A stretch of 64,000 nucleotides of DNA from Kuafuiihalomonas sp039024635 (lineage in GTDB: Bacteria > Myxococcota > Kuafuiibacteriia > Kuafuiibacteriales > Kuafuiibacteriaceae): positions 281,603 to 345,602 of the forward strand of contig JBCCQA010000001.1 in assembly GCA_039024635.1 (NCBI GenBank), given 5' to 3'. Each line of letters begins with the position of its first letter. Position 1 is the stretch's first letter. The notes under the pieces were generated by a model. The model was not told the origin of the DNA. It was given only the letters and a program-made list of their open reading frames with translations, and did not search any database. Below, one piece after another: positions 8,447 through 17,164 of this stretch. The translations under genes and the position numbers were made by a program.

Positions 8447-9897
8447 AGCGCCATGGCTTGGGTCTACTGCTGCTGCTGATCGGCTGCGGGGGAGTTCTTC
8501 ATCGCGTGGATCAGACGCCGCCTCCACCCGTCGAGCCCCCCAGCGTCTGGGCCGGCATCGGCACCGCTACGAGCACCACCCCCTACGATGGTCAATGGTG
8601 GTCCACCTTCGGCAGCCCGACCATCGACGGCCTCGTCGAGGAGGCTTTCGACCGGAGCCCCACCCTCGGACAGGCCTTCGCTCGGCTGCGTCAGGCCCAG
8701 GCCGGCGTGAAGACCCAGCGCTCGGGCTTCTTTCCGACCATCACCGCCGACGCCACCGTCAACTCCAACCGCAACGTCTCGGACCCTGCAGCCTTCGGTC
8801 AGATGGGCGACCCTTTCAGCAACACCATCACCACCACCACCCTCCAGGCTTCGGCCCAGTACGAGGTCGACGTCTGGGGCCGAATTGCCCACGCCTACCG
8901 AGGCGCCCGGGCGGACTTTCGGGCCACCGAGGCCGAGGTCGAGTCGGCGGCCATGACCTTGGCCGCCACCGTCGTGGACACCTACCTTCAGCTGGCTGAA
9001 CAGAGGGCCAACTTCGCCCTCGTTCAAGAGCAGCTCGAAGTGTCGGAGACCTACCTGGAGCTTGTGGAGTTTCGCTTTGACCAGGGCGTTTCGAGCGGCC
9101 TCGACGTGTTTCAGCAGCGGCAGCAGCTGGCTTCGACCCGAAACCTATTGCCGACGGCCCGGCAAGGGATCGAGCTCTTGGAGCATCAGCTCTCGGTCTT
9201 GCTCGGCCAACCGCCCGGGCAGGGACTGCCGAGCGTCGAAGCTCTCCCTGACCTGCCGCCCATGCCCGAAGCCGGCATCCCGAGCGCCGTCCTCCTCCAG
9301 CGCCCTGACGTGAAGGCCGCACTGGAGCGGGTCGTGGGTGCCGATCATCGAGTCGGCTCGGCCATCGCGGCGCAGCTGCCGGCCTTGAACCTGGCTGCCA
9401 GCGTCGGGACCCGCGGCTTCCCGGTGAGCGCGCTCTTCGAGGAGTACATTCGCAACCTCACCGCCGGACTGACAGGTACCCTGTTCGCGGGGGGACGCCT
9501 CAGGGCAGAGGTGGAGCGGAATCGGGGCCTCCTGGAGGAGCAGCTCGCCGCCTATGCGCAAGTTGTCTTGACGGCACTTCGGGAGCTGGAGGACGCCCTC
9601 AGCGTCCGTCGTGCCGCTGAGGCCCTGGTCGCCAGCATCGAAACCGAGCTCGAGGCCGCTGTCGCCACCCTCGAGGAGGCGCGCCTACGCTACGGCAACG
9701 GCTTGGCCGAGTACCTCCCGGTGCTGGAGGCCCTGCGCGCCCAGCAGGAGACTCAGCGCCGGCTCCTGACCGCTCGCCGACAGCTCCTGTCGGCCCAGGT
9801 CGAACTCCATCGCGCTCTGGGCGGCACTTGGGCCGCCGACATCGAAAATCCGAGTCTCGCCGACGGCGGTTCGGATTCGGAAGGAAGCTCTTCGTGA
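8443..9897 (+). CDS. RND outer-membrane factor lipoprotein (NodT/OprM type)
   Basis: 484 residues. Lipoprotein signal with LIGC (Cys15), followed by a Pro-rich linker (TPPPPVEPP). Two OEP repeats typical of TolC/NodT channels follow: WWSTFGSPTIDGLVEEAF starts the first; the second repeat includes LQRPDVKAALERVVGADHRVG and the beta strands around LTGTLFAGGRLRAEVERN. It forms the outer-membrane duct of the tripartite pump. Start TTG overlaps the TetR stop; its stop overlaps the GTG of the membrane-fusion gene, so translation is probably coupled. Confidence 0.92.
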   Translation: MKRHGLGLLLLLIGCGGVLHRVDQTPPPPVEPPSVWAGIGTATSTTPYDGQWWSTFGSPTIDGLVEEAFDRSPTLGQAFARLRQAQAGVKTQRSGFFPTITADATVNSNRNVSDPAAFGQMGDPFSNTITTTTLQASAQYEVDVWGRIAHAYRGARADFRATEAEVESAAMTLAATVVDTYLQLAEQRANFALVQEQLEVSETYLELVEFRFDQGVSSGLDVFQQRQQLASTRNLLPTARQGIELLEHQLSVLLGQPPGQGLPSVEALPDLPPMPEAGIPSAVLLQRPDVKAALERVVGADHRVGSAIAAQLPALNLAASVGTRGFPVSALFEEYIRNLTAGLTGTLFAGGRLRAEVERNRGLLEEQLAAYAQVVLTALRELEDALSVRRAAEALVASIETELEAAVATLEEARLRYGNGLAEYLPVLEALRAQQETQRRLLTARRQLLSAQVELHRALGGTWAADIENPSLADGGSDSEGSSS

Positions 9898-11066
9898 ACC
9901 AGTCCATTCGCTACGCAGCGCCTCTGGTCGTGATGCTCTTCGGAGCCGGCCTGGCCGTCCTCTTCATTCTGAGCCGGAGCTCGCCGGAGAGGGTCGTGCC
10001 TGAGCCTCTCCCCACGCGCGTCGACGTGGCGCTCGTCACCACCGAAGAGCGGCCGGTCGAAGTGCAAGGGACGGGGGAGGTGGTCTCGGCTCGGCAGGTG
10101 GAGCTCCTGCCCGAAGTGACCGGCCGGGTTCGGGCACACCACGCTCAGCTCCGACCGGGAGGGACTGTTGAATCGGGGGCGCTCCTCTTGACCCTTGATT
10201 CTCGAGACTACCAGGCTGCGCTGGCTCAAGCTGAAGCCTCCCTCGAACAAGCTCGCTTTGAGCTGACGCTAGAGAAGGGACGACAGCGCATCGCTCAGAA
10301 GGAGTTCGAGCTCCTTCGAACGGACGAGAACATGAGCCCGGAGGAAAAGGGCCTCGCTCTTCGTGAGCCTCACCTCCGCAAAGCCGAAGCCTCGGTGCGG
10401 GCAGCCGAAAGCGCCCACGACAAGGCCAAGCTGGACGTGGCCCGCACCCGGATTCGTGCCCCCTTCGACGCCTTCGTACAGACCGAGTCGGTCGACCTTG
10501 GGCAGCTGGTCGGCCCCCAGTCGGTCCTCGCTCGCCTGGTTGGAACCGAGGTCTTCTGGGTTCAGATCAAGGTGCCGGTCTCGTCCCTCAGCTGGCTAAG
10601 ACGGGGGACGCCGGCCACGCTGCGCCAGACCAGCACCGGCCAGATACTGGAGCGTCGGGGCGAAGTGATCGAAGTACTGTCCGACCTGGACCAAGTCGGT
10701 CGTATGGCCCGCGTCCTGGTCGCCATCGAAGACCCACTTCATCTCGATCGCCCGGAGGCCGACCGCCAGCCGCTGCTGCTCGGCGCCTTCGTGGAAGCCA
10801 GTCTGGAGGGCCGGGCCGTGCAGGATGTCGCCGTCATTCCGAGACCTGCACTCCGGGGTGAGGATGAGGTTTGGCTGATGGATGCCGAAGACCGACTCGA
10901 GATACGGGATGTGGAGATCGTTTGGCGGGGCCGGGACGAGGTCTACGTGCAGCGCGGCTTGAAGGCGGGGGAGAGGCTAGTGACCTCCCGCATCGCAACG
11001 CCGGTGCCGGGCATGGCGCTTCGCACCAGCGACAGCGAGCCGGGTACGCCGGCCGCCGCTCTGTGA
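9894..11066 (+). CDS. RND membrane-fusion (periplasmic adaptor) protein
   Basis: 390 residues from GTG 9894, chosen because it overlaps the previous stop (GTGA), has GGAAG seven bases upstream and directly precedes the N-terminal membrane anchor (YAAPLVVMLFGAGLAVLF). Domains in order: anchor, barrel-sandwich/lipoyl half (VEVQGTGEVVSARQVELLPEV), coiled-coil hairpin about 100-180, second lipoyl half (RTRIRAPFDAFVQTESVDLGQLV, shown here as a family landmark), beta-barrel and membrane-proximal domain. Links pump and outer-membrane duct. Followed after 10 bases by the pump gene. Confidence 0.9.
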   Translation: MNQSIRYAAPLVVMLFGAGLAVLFILSRSSPERVVPEPLPTRVDVALVTTEERPVEVQGTGEVVSARQVELLPEVTGRVRAHHAQLRPGGTVESGALLLTLDSRDYQAALAQAEASLEQARFELTLEKGRQRIAQKEFELLRTDENMSPEEKGLALREPHLRKAEASVRAAESAHDKAKLDVARTRIRAPFDAFVQTESVDLGQLVGPQSVLARLVGTEVFWVQIKVPVSSLSWLRRGTPATLRQTSTGQILERRGEVIEVLSDLDQVGRMARVLVAIEDPLHLDRPEADRQPLLLGAFVEASLEGRAVQDVAVIPRPALRGEDEVWLMDAEDRLEIRDVEIVWRGRDEVYVQRGLKAGERLVTSRIATPVPGMALRTSDSEPGTPAAAL

Positions 11067-11076
11067 GGACGCATCA

Positions 11077-14000
11077 ATGAGTCAGGAGAGGATCGAAGAG
11101 CGGAAAGGGCCCATCGCTTGGATGACCCAGAATCACGTGGCCGCCAACCTTCTCATGATCGTGTTGATCGCTGGCGGAATTGCCACCGCCGGTCAGGTCA
11201 AGCAGGAGGTCTTTCCGGAGTTTCAGCTCGACTTCGTCATCGTGACCGTCCCCTACCCGGGCGCGAGCCCGGAAGAGGTCGAGCAAGGCATCTTGCTGGC
11301 GGTGGAAGAGGAGACCCAAAGCATCGACGGAGTAAAGCGAGTGACCGCTGCCGCCGGCGAAGGGGCTGGAAGCGTTGTAATCGAGCTTGCGTCGGGAGTG
11401 GACGCCAACAAGAGCCTCAACGACGTCAAGAGCGCCGTCGATCGCATCACCTCCTTCCCCGAGGAGGCGGAGCGGCCCCAGATCTCGCTGCTTTCCAACC
11501 GAAGGGAGGTCATCAGCTTGGCCCTCTACGGCGAGCAAACCGAACACGTACTGAAGGAGTTGGCGGAGCGGATTCGGCTGGAGTTGCTTCAGAGCCCCGA
11601 CATTACCTACGTCGAGCTCAGCGGCGTCAAAGAGCGAGAGATCGCGGTAGAGGTCCCGCAAGTCGAGCTTCGACGCTATGGCCTCACGCTCCCCATGGTG
11701 GCCGACATCATTCGGCGGACGGCTCTGGAGCTTCCGGCCGGCGGCGTGAAGACGGAGTCGGGCGAGGTCTTGGTCCGGACGGCCGAGCGGCGAGACTTTG
11801 GCGCCCAATTCGAGTCCATCCCCGTCGTGACCACGGCCGACGGGACCGTCGTTCGGCTGGGGGAACTGGCTAGGGTCCGAGACGACTTCGCCGACGTCGA
11901 CCTCTTTGCCGAGTTCGATGGTCAGCCTGCGGTTGTGATTCGGGTCTTTCGAAGCGGAAACGAGACCCCAATCTCCGTATCGGACGCGGTCAACGACTAC
12001 ATCTCCGAGAACGAGGCCTACCTTCCTCCAGGGCTGTCTTTGGTCGTGCTCAATGACCAGTCGGTCATGTACCGAGAGCGCGTCGATCTCCTCCGTCGGA
12101 ACGCGATGGTGGGGCTGCTCCTCGTGCTGATCGTTCTCGCGGTCTTCTTGGAGGCTCGGCTCGCCTTTTGGGTGACGATGGGTATCCCGATCAGCTTTCT
12201 CGGGTCGCTCATCTTGCTTCCGGGCCTCGACGTCTCAATCAACATGATCTCGCTCTTCGCCTTCATCATCACCTTGGGCATCGTTGTCGATGACGCGATC
12301 GTGGTGGGCGAGAACGTCTACGAGATGCGTCAGCGAGGGATGAGCCGAATGGAAGCGGCGGTGGAGGGCGCTCGACGAATCTCGATGCCGGTGGTCTTTT
12401 CGGTGCTGACCACGGTCGCTGCCTTCATGCCTCTGCTTCTGGTGCCCGGCGCTTCGGGGAAGTTCTTTCGCGTCATTCCCGCCATCGTGGTCGCCGTCCT
12501 CCTTATCTCCCTCGTCGAGTCCTTGTTCGTCCTTCCTGCTCACTTGGGTCATCGGGGCCACTTCATCGCGGGACTGAAGCGCTTCTTCCTCTATCCCTTC
12601 AGCGCCCGGGCTCGGACTGAAGTCGTCGAGAGGGAGGACGGCGGCGAGGAGAGGCCGGAAGGCGGGCTGCTGCGTCTGCTGAACGCGCCCCAACGGGCCT
12701 TCTCCCATCGTCTTCAGCGCTTCATCGATCAGGTCTACACGCCGGTGGTGAAGGTATGCACCGAGCAGCGCTATCTGACCATTGCCACCGGCGTCGCCAT
12801 TCTCTTCGCCACCTTTGGCTTCTTGGCCAGTGGTCGTCTCGCCTTCACCTTCTTGCCCAAAGTCGACACCGACGTGGTCACCGCCAAGGCGGTGCTTCCC
12901 TACGGTTCGCCTGTCGAGGCCGGCGTGCAGGTCCGAGACCAGCTCGACCAGGCGGGGCGACGGGTATTGGAGCGGATGGGAGGGGCAGAAAACGCCAAGG
13001 GCATCTACTCACTCGTGGGCTCGAGTCTGAACACGGCCACCGGCCCAGGGGTCTTCATCGAATCGAGCGGCGGGCACCTGGCGAACGTCCAGGTCTTCCT
13101 CGAGTCCTCGGAGTCTCGAGGCTATGCTGCCTCACGCTTCGCCCAGCTGTGGCGCGAAGAGGTAGGCGAGCTACCAGGGCTGGAGGCTCTGACGTTCATC
13201 TATAGCACCGGTCCGGGGGGAGACTCCGCGATCGAGGTCCAGCTTTCTCATCCCAGCATTGCAATCCTCGAGGAAGCCGCGGAGCGGCTGGCTGACGAGC
13301 TCCGCAGCTATCCTGGGGTCAAGGACATCAACGATGGCTTTGCGGCCGGAAAGCCCCAGCTGGACTTCCAGCTCCGGCCCGAGGCTCGAACTCTAGGGCT
13401 GACGGTCGACGACCTGGCCAGGCAGGTGCGCTCAGCCTTCTACGGCGCAGAAGCCCTTCGCCAGCAGCGAGGAAGGGACGAAATCAAGGTCATGGTTCGG
13501 CGACCCGAGTCGGAGCGGAAGAGCGAGTTCGATGTGGAGAGCCTGATGCTCACGACGCCGGGTGGGGGAGAGATGCCCCTCGCGGTCGCAGCCGAGGTCG
13601 AGCGGGGTCGGGCCTACACGAGCATCGACCGGGCGGAAGGACAGCGGGTCATCACCGTCAAGGCCGACGTCGACGCGGGGACCAACGCGCAGCAGGTTCT
13701 GTCGGTTCTCAGCGCGGGCGTGATTCCGGAGATCGTCGGCGACTACCGGGGCATGAGCGTGAGCTTCGAGGGTGACTCGAGGCGCCAGGCCGAGTCACTG
13801 GACAGCCTGAAGCAGAACTACGTGCTCGCTCTCTTCGTCATCTTTGCGCTCTTGGCCATTCCCTTCCGTTCCTACGTTCAGCCTGCGGTGGTGATGAGCG
13901 CCATTCCCTTTGGCATCGTGGGCGCGGCCGGGGGGCACCTGATCATGGGCTATGATCTCTCCTTGATCAGCGTCTTCGGTATCGTCGCCTTGTCGGGGAT

Positions 14001-14355
14001 CGTGGTGAACGACAGCCTGGTCTTGGTCCACGCGGCCAACGAATTCCGAGACGGCGGGATGAGTCCGGCCCAGGCGGTCCAGGCCGCCGGGGCTCGGAGA
14101 CTGCGGCCCATTCTTCTGACTTCGCTGACCACCTTCTTCGGACTGGCGCCCATGATTTTCGAGACCTCGGTCCAGGCCCGCTTCCTCATCCCGATGGCCA
14201 TCAGCCTGGGCTTCGGCGTTCTCTTTGCGACCTTCGTGATCCTGTTGATCGTTCCCGCTCTGTACCTGGTGGTCGAAGACCTGGGCTCCCTACTGTACGG
14301 GGAGCGAGCCAGCGCCGAGTCAGCTCAAACAGGGTCTCTTCCCGAAGCGCGATGA
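11077..14355 (+). CDS. RND efflux pump, inner-membrane permease (AcrB/HAE1-like)
   Basis: 1,092 residues, usual size. TM1 begins around residue 20 (NHVAANLLMIVLIAGGIATA); the porter motif PYPGASPEEVEQGI follows; TM4 keeps both proton-relay aspartates in GIVVDDAIVVGENVY; the second half repeats the topology, with TM7 near residue 565 and TM10-TM12 near 915-1060 (GIVVNDSLVLVHAANEF). Shine-Dalgarno GAGGA lies nine bases before the ATG. Last gene of the TetR operon; its 3' end overlaps the convergent gatA by 155 bases. Substrate unknown: family includes drug, detergent and lipid exporters. Confidence 0.93.
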   Translation: MSQERIEERKGPIAWMTQNHVAANLLMIVLIAGGIATAGQVKQEVFPEFQLDFVIVTVPYPGASPEEVEQGILLAVEEETQSIDGVKRVTAAAGEGAGSVVIELASGVDANKSLNDVKSAVDRITSFPEEAERPQISLLSNRREVISLALYGEQTEHVLKELAERIRLELLQSPDITYVELSGVKEREIAVEVPQVELRRYGLTLPMVADIIRRTALELPAGGVKTESGEVLVRTAERRDFGAQFESIPVVTTADGTVVRLGELARVRDDFADVDLFAEFDGQPAVVIRVFRSGNETPISVSDAVNDYISENEAYLPPGLSLVVLNDQSVMYRERVDLLRRNAMVGLLLVLIVLAVFLEARLAFWVTMGIPISFLGSLILLPGLDVSINMISLFAFIITLGIVVDDAIVVGENVYEMRQRGMSRMEAAVEGARRISMPVVFSVLTTVAAFMPLLLVPGASGKFFRVIPAIVVAVLLISLVESLFVLPAHLGHRGHFIAGLKRFFLYPFSARARTEVVEREDGGEERPEGGLLRLLNAPQRAFSHRLQRFIDQVYTPVVKVCTEQRYLTIATGVAILFATFGFLASGRLAFTFLPKVDTDVVTAKAVLPYGSPVEAGVQVRDQLDQAGRRVLERMGGAENAKGIYSLVGSSLNTATGPGVFIESSGGHLANVQVFLESSESRGYAASRFAQLWREEVGELPGLEALTFIYSTGPGGDSAIEVQLSHPSIAILEEAAERLADELRSYPGVKDINDGFAAGKPQLDFQLRPEARTLGLTVDDLARQVRSAFYGAEALRQQRGRDEIKVMVRRPESERKSEFDVESLMLTTPGGGEMPLAVAAEVERGRAYTSIDRAEGQRVITVKADVDAGTNAQQVLSVLSAGVIPEIVGDYRGMSVSFEGDSRRQAESLDSLKQNYVLALFVIFALLAIPFRSYVQPAVVMSAIPFGIVGAAGGHLIMGYDLSLISVFGIVALSGIVVNDSLVLVHAANEFRDGGMSPAQAVQAAGARRLRPILLTSLTTFFGLAPMIFETSVQARFLIPMAISLGFGVLFATFVILLIVPALYLVVEDLGSLLYGERASAESAQTGSLPEAR

Positions 14356-15577
14356 GCTGAAGGCCGAGAGGCGGACCCTCAGAGGGGAGGGGCAGGCTGA
14401 GCGCAGGGAGACCAGCCAGACTGGCCAAGGCCGTGAACCGGTCCAGCTCGTAGAGGATCTCAGGCCGAGCGCCGAAGGGAGGCGGCTCGGGTCCGGTCGG
14501 TCCCACCAAGACATCGAAGTTCTCGAAGGCTCTGAGCATGACTCGACGCAGGCGTCGCCGAACGCTCTGGGCCCGGTCGTACCATCTTCGTTCATAGCCT
14601 TCGGACAGAACGGCGGCGCCGAGTCCTATCCGGCTCATGACCTCCAGACCGAGGCCGCGTCGCCGGGTTTCGACGACGCTGCGACGATGATCCTTTGCCT
14701 CGACGCGCTCGCCGAAGCGTACGCCATCGTAGCGGGCGAGGTTGGACGAGGCTTCGGCCGCCGCCAGCACGTGGTAGGCGGCAAGGCTGTGCTCGAGCCC
14801 CGGAATCGTCACCTCGGGAAGCGCCTCCAAGAAGGGCCAGGCCCGCTCCCGGAACCCCTGGGGCAAGGCCGCGCCCCACTCGGGGATCCAGGCCACGCGG
14901 GCTGGCAAAGCCGGTGGGACCTGGGCGTCGAAGCTCGTGGGGTCCAGGGGGTCGCGGCCTTCCAAGGCGAAGAAGCCGGTCTGGAGCAGGTCGAGATCCC
15001 GCGCCATGAGGCCCACGACGTCCATCGAGCTGGCGAAGGCGACCAGGCCGTGACGAGAGACCCGGCCCCAGGTCGGCCGGAGGCCGAAGAGGCCGCAGAA
15101 GGCGGCCGGCAGTCGGACCGAGCCGCCCGTGTCGGAGCCCAGCGCTAGATCGGCCAATCCTCCGGCCACCGCGGCAGCGCTTCCGCTCGAGGAGCCGCCG
15201 GGCACACGGTCCGGCGCGATGGGGTTCGAGGTCGCACCAAAGGCGGAGGCTTCTCCGGTGCTCCCCATTCCGAAGGCGTCGAGGTTCGTCTTGCCGACCA
15301 CGAGCGCGCCTGCCGCTCTCGAACGAAGAACGGCCGTCGCCTCGAAGGGGGGCACCCAATCATGGAGGAGTCGGGTGCCGGCGGTGGTCGGGAAGTCTGG
15401 GGTGAGCAAGTTGTCCTTCACGGCGAGAAGGACGCCTTGGAGGGGGCCTTCGGACCGAGCCGGCCGGTCCTCGCCAATTCGGCTCACGAATGCATTGAAG
15501 GGATCCGGAGCGAGAATACGCTCCGCAGGGGTGACGGAGTTCGGACTGGGCGAGGCCTCCTTCTGGCCCTCAGTCAT
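14201..15577 (-). CDS. gatA: GatA-like amidase (amidotransferase subunit A)
   Basis: 458 residues of the amidase signature family. The Ser-cisSer-Lys triad is present: Lys54 in AVKDN, cis-Ser129 in VPGGSSSGSAAA and nucleophile Ser153 in GSDTGGSVR. Flanking blocks GKTNLDAFGMGSTGEASAFG and GRVSRHGLVAFASSMD are characteristic of GatA rather than other amidases. In the GatCAB complex it releases ammonia from Gln to amidate Glu-tRNA(Gln)/Asp-tRNA(Asn). Start overlaps the gatC stop by 8 bases. No gatB is in the window. The C-terminal 35-50 residues, rich in Arg and Ser, extend past the fold and overlap the pump gene by 155 bases. GatA call is strong; a stand-alone amidase is the alternative. Confidence 0.82.
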   Translation of the reverse strand: MTEGQKEASPSPNSVTPAERILAPDPFNAFVSRIGEDRPARSEGPLQGVLLAVKDNLLTPDFPTTAGTRLLHDWVPPFEATAVLRSRAAGALVVGKTNLDAFGMGSTGEASAFGATSNPIAPDRVPGGSSSGSAAAVAGGLADLALGSDTGGSVRLPAAFCGLFGLRPTWGRVSRHGLVAFASSMDVVGLMARDLDLLQTGFFALEGRDPLDPTSFDAQVPPALPARVAWIPEWGAALPQGFRERAWPFLEALPEVTIPGLEHSLAAYHVLAAAEASSNLARYDGVRFGERVEAKDHRRSVVETRRRGLGLEVMSRIGLGAAVLSEGYERRWYDRAQSVRRRLRRVMLRAFENFDVLVGPTGPEPPPFGARPEILYELDRFTALASLAGLPALSLPLPSEGPPLGLQLIALREETLFELTRRWLAPRTVGSPGLRPPGTERERSTGSRRSQRERRSPG

Positions 15578-15839
15578 GGTGTGGCGACGGGGGGACGGTC
15601 AGATAGCCGGCCTCTTCTCGGGGCAGCGCGTCGGGCGCCTGGACCAGGGGCCGAGCCTCGGCCGGCCAGGCTTGCAGGGGCACTTCTTCATCGACCTCCG
15701 TTTCCGGGAGGCTCTCGGCCAGCTTGCGCAGGGCGAGCATCCTCTGCTCGAGGGCCGACAACGCGTCTTCCGTCCAGGCCAGCGGAGCTGCCTCGTGCTC
15801 TAGGTTGGCGAGCCGGAGCCAGTGCTGGATCGACTTCAC
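15570..15839 (-). CDS. gatC: GatC-like amidotransferase subunit
   Basis: 89 residues from a GTG that overlaps the previous gene's stop (GTGA). The layout matches GatC: an N-terminal helix pair (WLRLANLEHEAAPLAWTEDA), a second helix ending in ...LALRKLAESLPETE, and the C-terminal belt LVQAPDALPREEAGYLTVPP, corresponding to the conserved LRxD...naP....fxVP ending. Sequence is divergent, so the call depends partly on its position directly ahead of gatA. GatC wraps GatA and GatB and stabilises the complex. Confidence 0.7.
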   Translation of the reverse strand: MKSIQHWLRLANLEHEAAPLAWTEDALSALEQRMLALRKLAESLPETEVDEEVPLQAWPAEARPLVQAPDALPREEAGYLTVPPSPHHD

Positions 15840-17113
15840 GGACCCGGTTGCAGCAAGGTCTGCGCCGCTTCTCGTTCGGGGTGGTTCTCGGGCGCCCGCT
15901 TGAGGAAGGCACGAATGGCCAAGCGCGCGTTCTCTTCGTCGCCCGACGAGAGCAGTGCGCGTCCGACGCCCAGACGTGCGCTCACGAAGTCCGGGTCCAG
16001 ACGAAGGGCCGTCCGATACGCGTCCAGGGCGAGGTCGGCGCGACCCATGCCCAAGTAGGCGCTTCCTTTGCCGGCGTGAGGCTCGGGGAGCTGTGGACTG
16101 AGCTCACTGGCCCGACCGAAAGCATCGAGGGCATCGGACCAGCCCTGGTCGGCGAGTGCGCGGCGTCCCACGGCCAGCATCTCCGGTATGCCCACTGAAG
16201 CAGCGCGTCGCGATTCTCGCCGCAACGCCGGCTCACGAGGCAGCGAAGATGCTTCTTGGGCGGGCGTGGGCTCGGCCTTGGCGATCTCCTCCGGGGGCGG
16301 GTCGACGGGCGTTGAGGCTGCCTTTGATGGGTTTGCGTCTTCGCGCGGCATCTCTGAGCTCGCTTCGGGCGCAGGCGCCGCATCGGTCATGGGTTTCGCG
16401 GGAGGCGTCGACCCAGACCGTCGGGCCGCGGGCGGAAGAGTCCCGCTCTTGGTGTCGCGACCGCTGCTCCACCACACCAATCCGCTAGCCCCCACCAAGA
16501 GAAGGACCACCAACGCAGCCCAGACGCCGCCGCCACGCCCGGGCGGGCGGGGGGCATCGCCGGTGATTTCGGCCGAGAAAGAAGTCGGGAACTGTTCCGG
16601 AGGCGGAAGAACGCTGGGGCGAGGGTTGCCGTTGGGTTCAGTGTCGTTCGCCTCGCTTTCTTGGCGCGCCGCCTCCCGGATCGGCTCCAGTTCGGCAGGG
16701 CTGTAAATGTGGCTGCGAAGAGCGCTGGAACGGTCGGAGCTCATGGGAGCGATGGGGGCCGATAGCAGGTCGCCGCTGGTGCGTTCGGCTCTCTCTGCCC
16801 GCTCGACGACGTCGAAGAAGGGTTCGAGCTCTTTGATCTCACCCAGGGACTTCCAGGTTCCGCCCCCGCGCGAGATCTCGTGGTCTCGTTTGATTCGGCC
16901 CTCGACGATCCACCGCTGAAGGGTGGTCAGCTCCTTGAACTCGACCCGCCGACCGTCCGCGTGGCGGACTTGCCACTGACGGGGTCCCTCTTCCGGGCGG
17001 TAGACGCGAAAGACGTGGCCGCAGGCCGCGCACTTGACCGAGACCCCGCGGGGACCGACTCGGGATCCGTCGAAGACGTAGTCCGTCGAGCATCGGCTAC
17101 AGCGGACTTCCAC
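15836..17113 (-). CDS. Zinc-ribbon / GYF_2 / TPR membrane protein
   Basis: 425 residues. N-terminal zinc ribbon of the MJ0042 type with Cys5, Cys8, Cys28 and Cys31. Next a GYF_2-like module (about 45-100: WQVRHADGRRVEFKELTTLQ, then GGGTWKSLGEIKELEPFF). One transmembrane helix lies at about 195-215 (VWAALVVLLLVGASGLVWW). A Pro/Ala/Glu-rich linker leads to three or so TPR repeats at the C-terminus (WSDALDAFGRASELSPQLP; ADLALDAYRTALRLDPDFV). This architecture is common in Myxococcota, usually uncharacterised. It lies 51 bases after the helicase gene and overlaps gatC, so all are likely one operon. Scaffold role is inference. Confidence 0.8.
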   Translation of the reverse strand: MEVRCSRCSTDYVFDGSRVGPRGVSVKCAACGHVFRVYRPEEGPRQWQVRHADGRRVEFKELTTLQRWIVEGRIKRDHEISRGGGTWKSLGEIKELEPFFDVVERAERAERTSGDLLSAPIAPMSSDRSSALRSHIYSPAELEPIREAARQESEANDTEPNGNPRPSVLPPPEQFPTSFSAEITGDAPRPPGRGGGVWAALVVLLLVGASGLVWWSSGRDTKSGTLPPAARRSGSTPPAKPMTDAAPAPEASSEMPREDANPSKAASTPVDPPPEEIAKAEPTPAQEASSLPREPALRRESRRAASVGIPEMLAVGRRALADQGWSDALDAFGRASELSPQLPEPHAGKGSAYLGMGRADLALDAYRTALRLDPDFVSARLGVGRALLSSGDEENARLAIRAFLKRAPENHPEREAAQTLLQPGP

Positions 17114-17164
17114 CGGGGAAGAACTAGCACAGGGGACCCTTCATCCCAATGGACAGCCCGGCCC

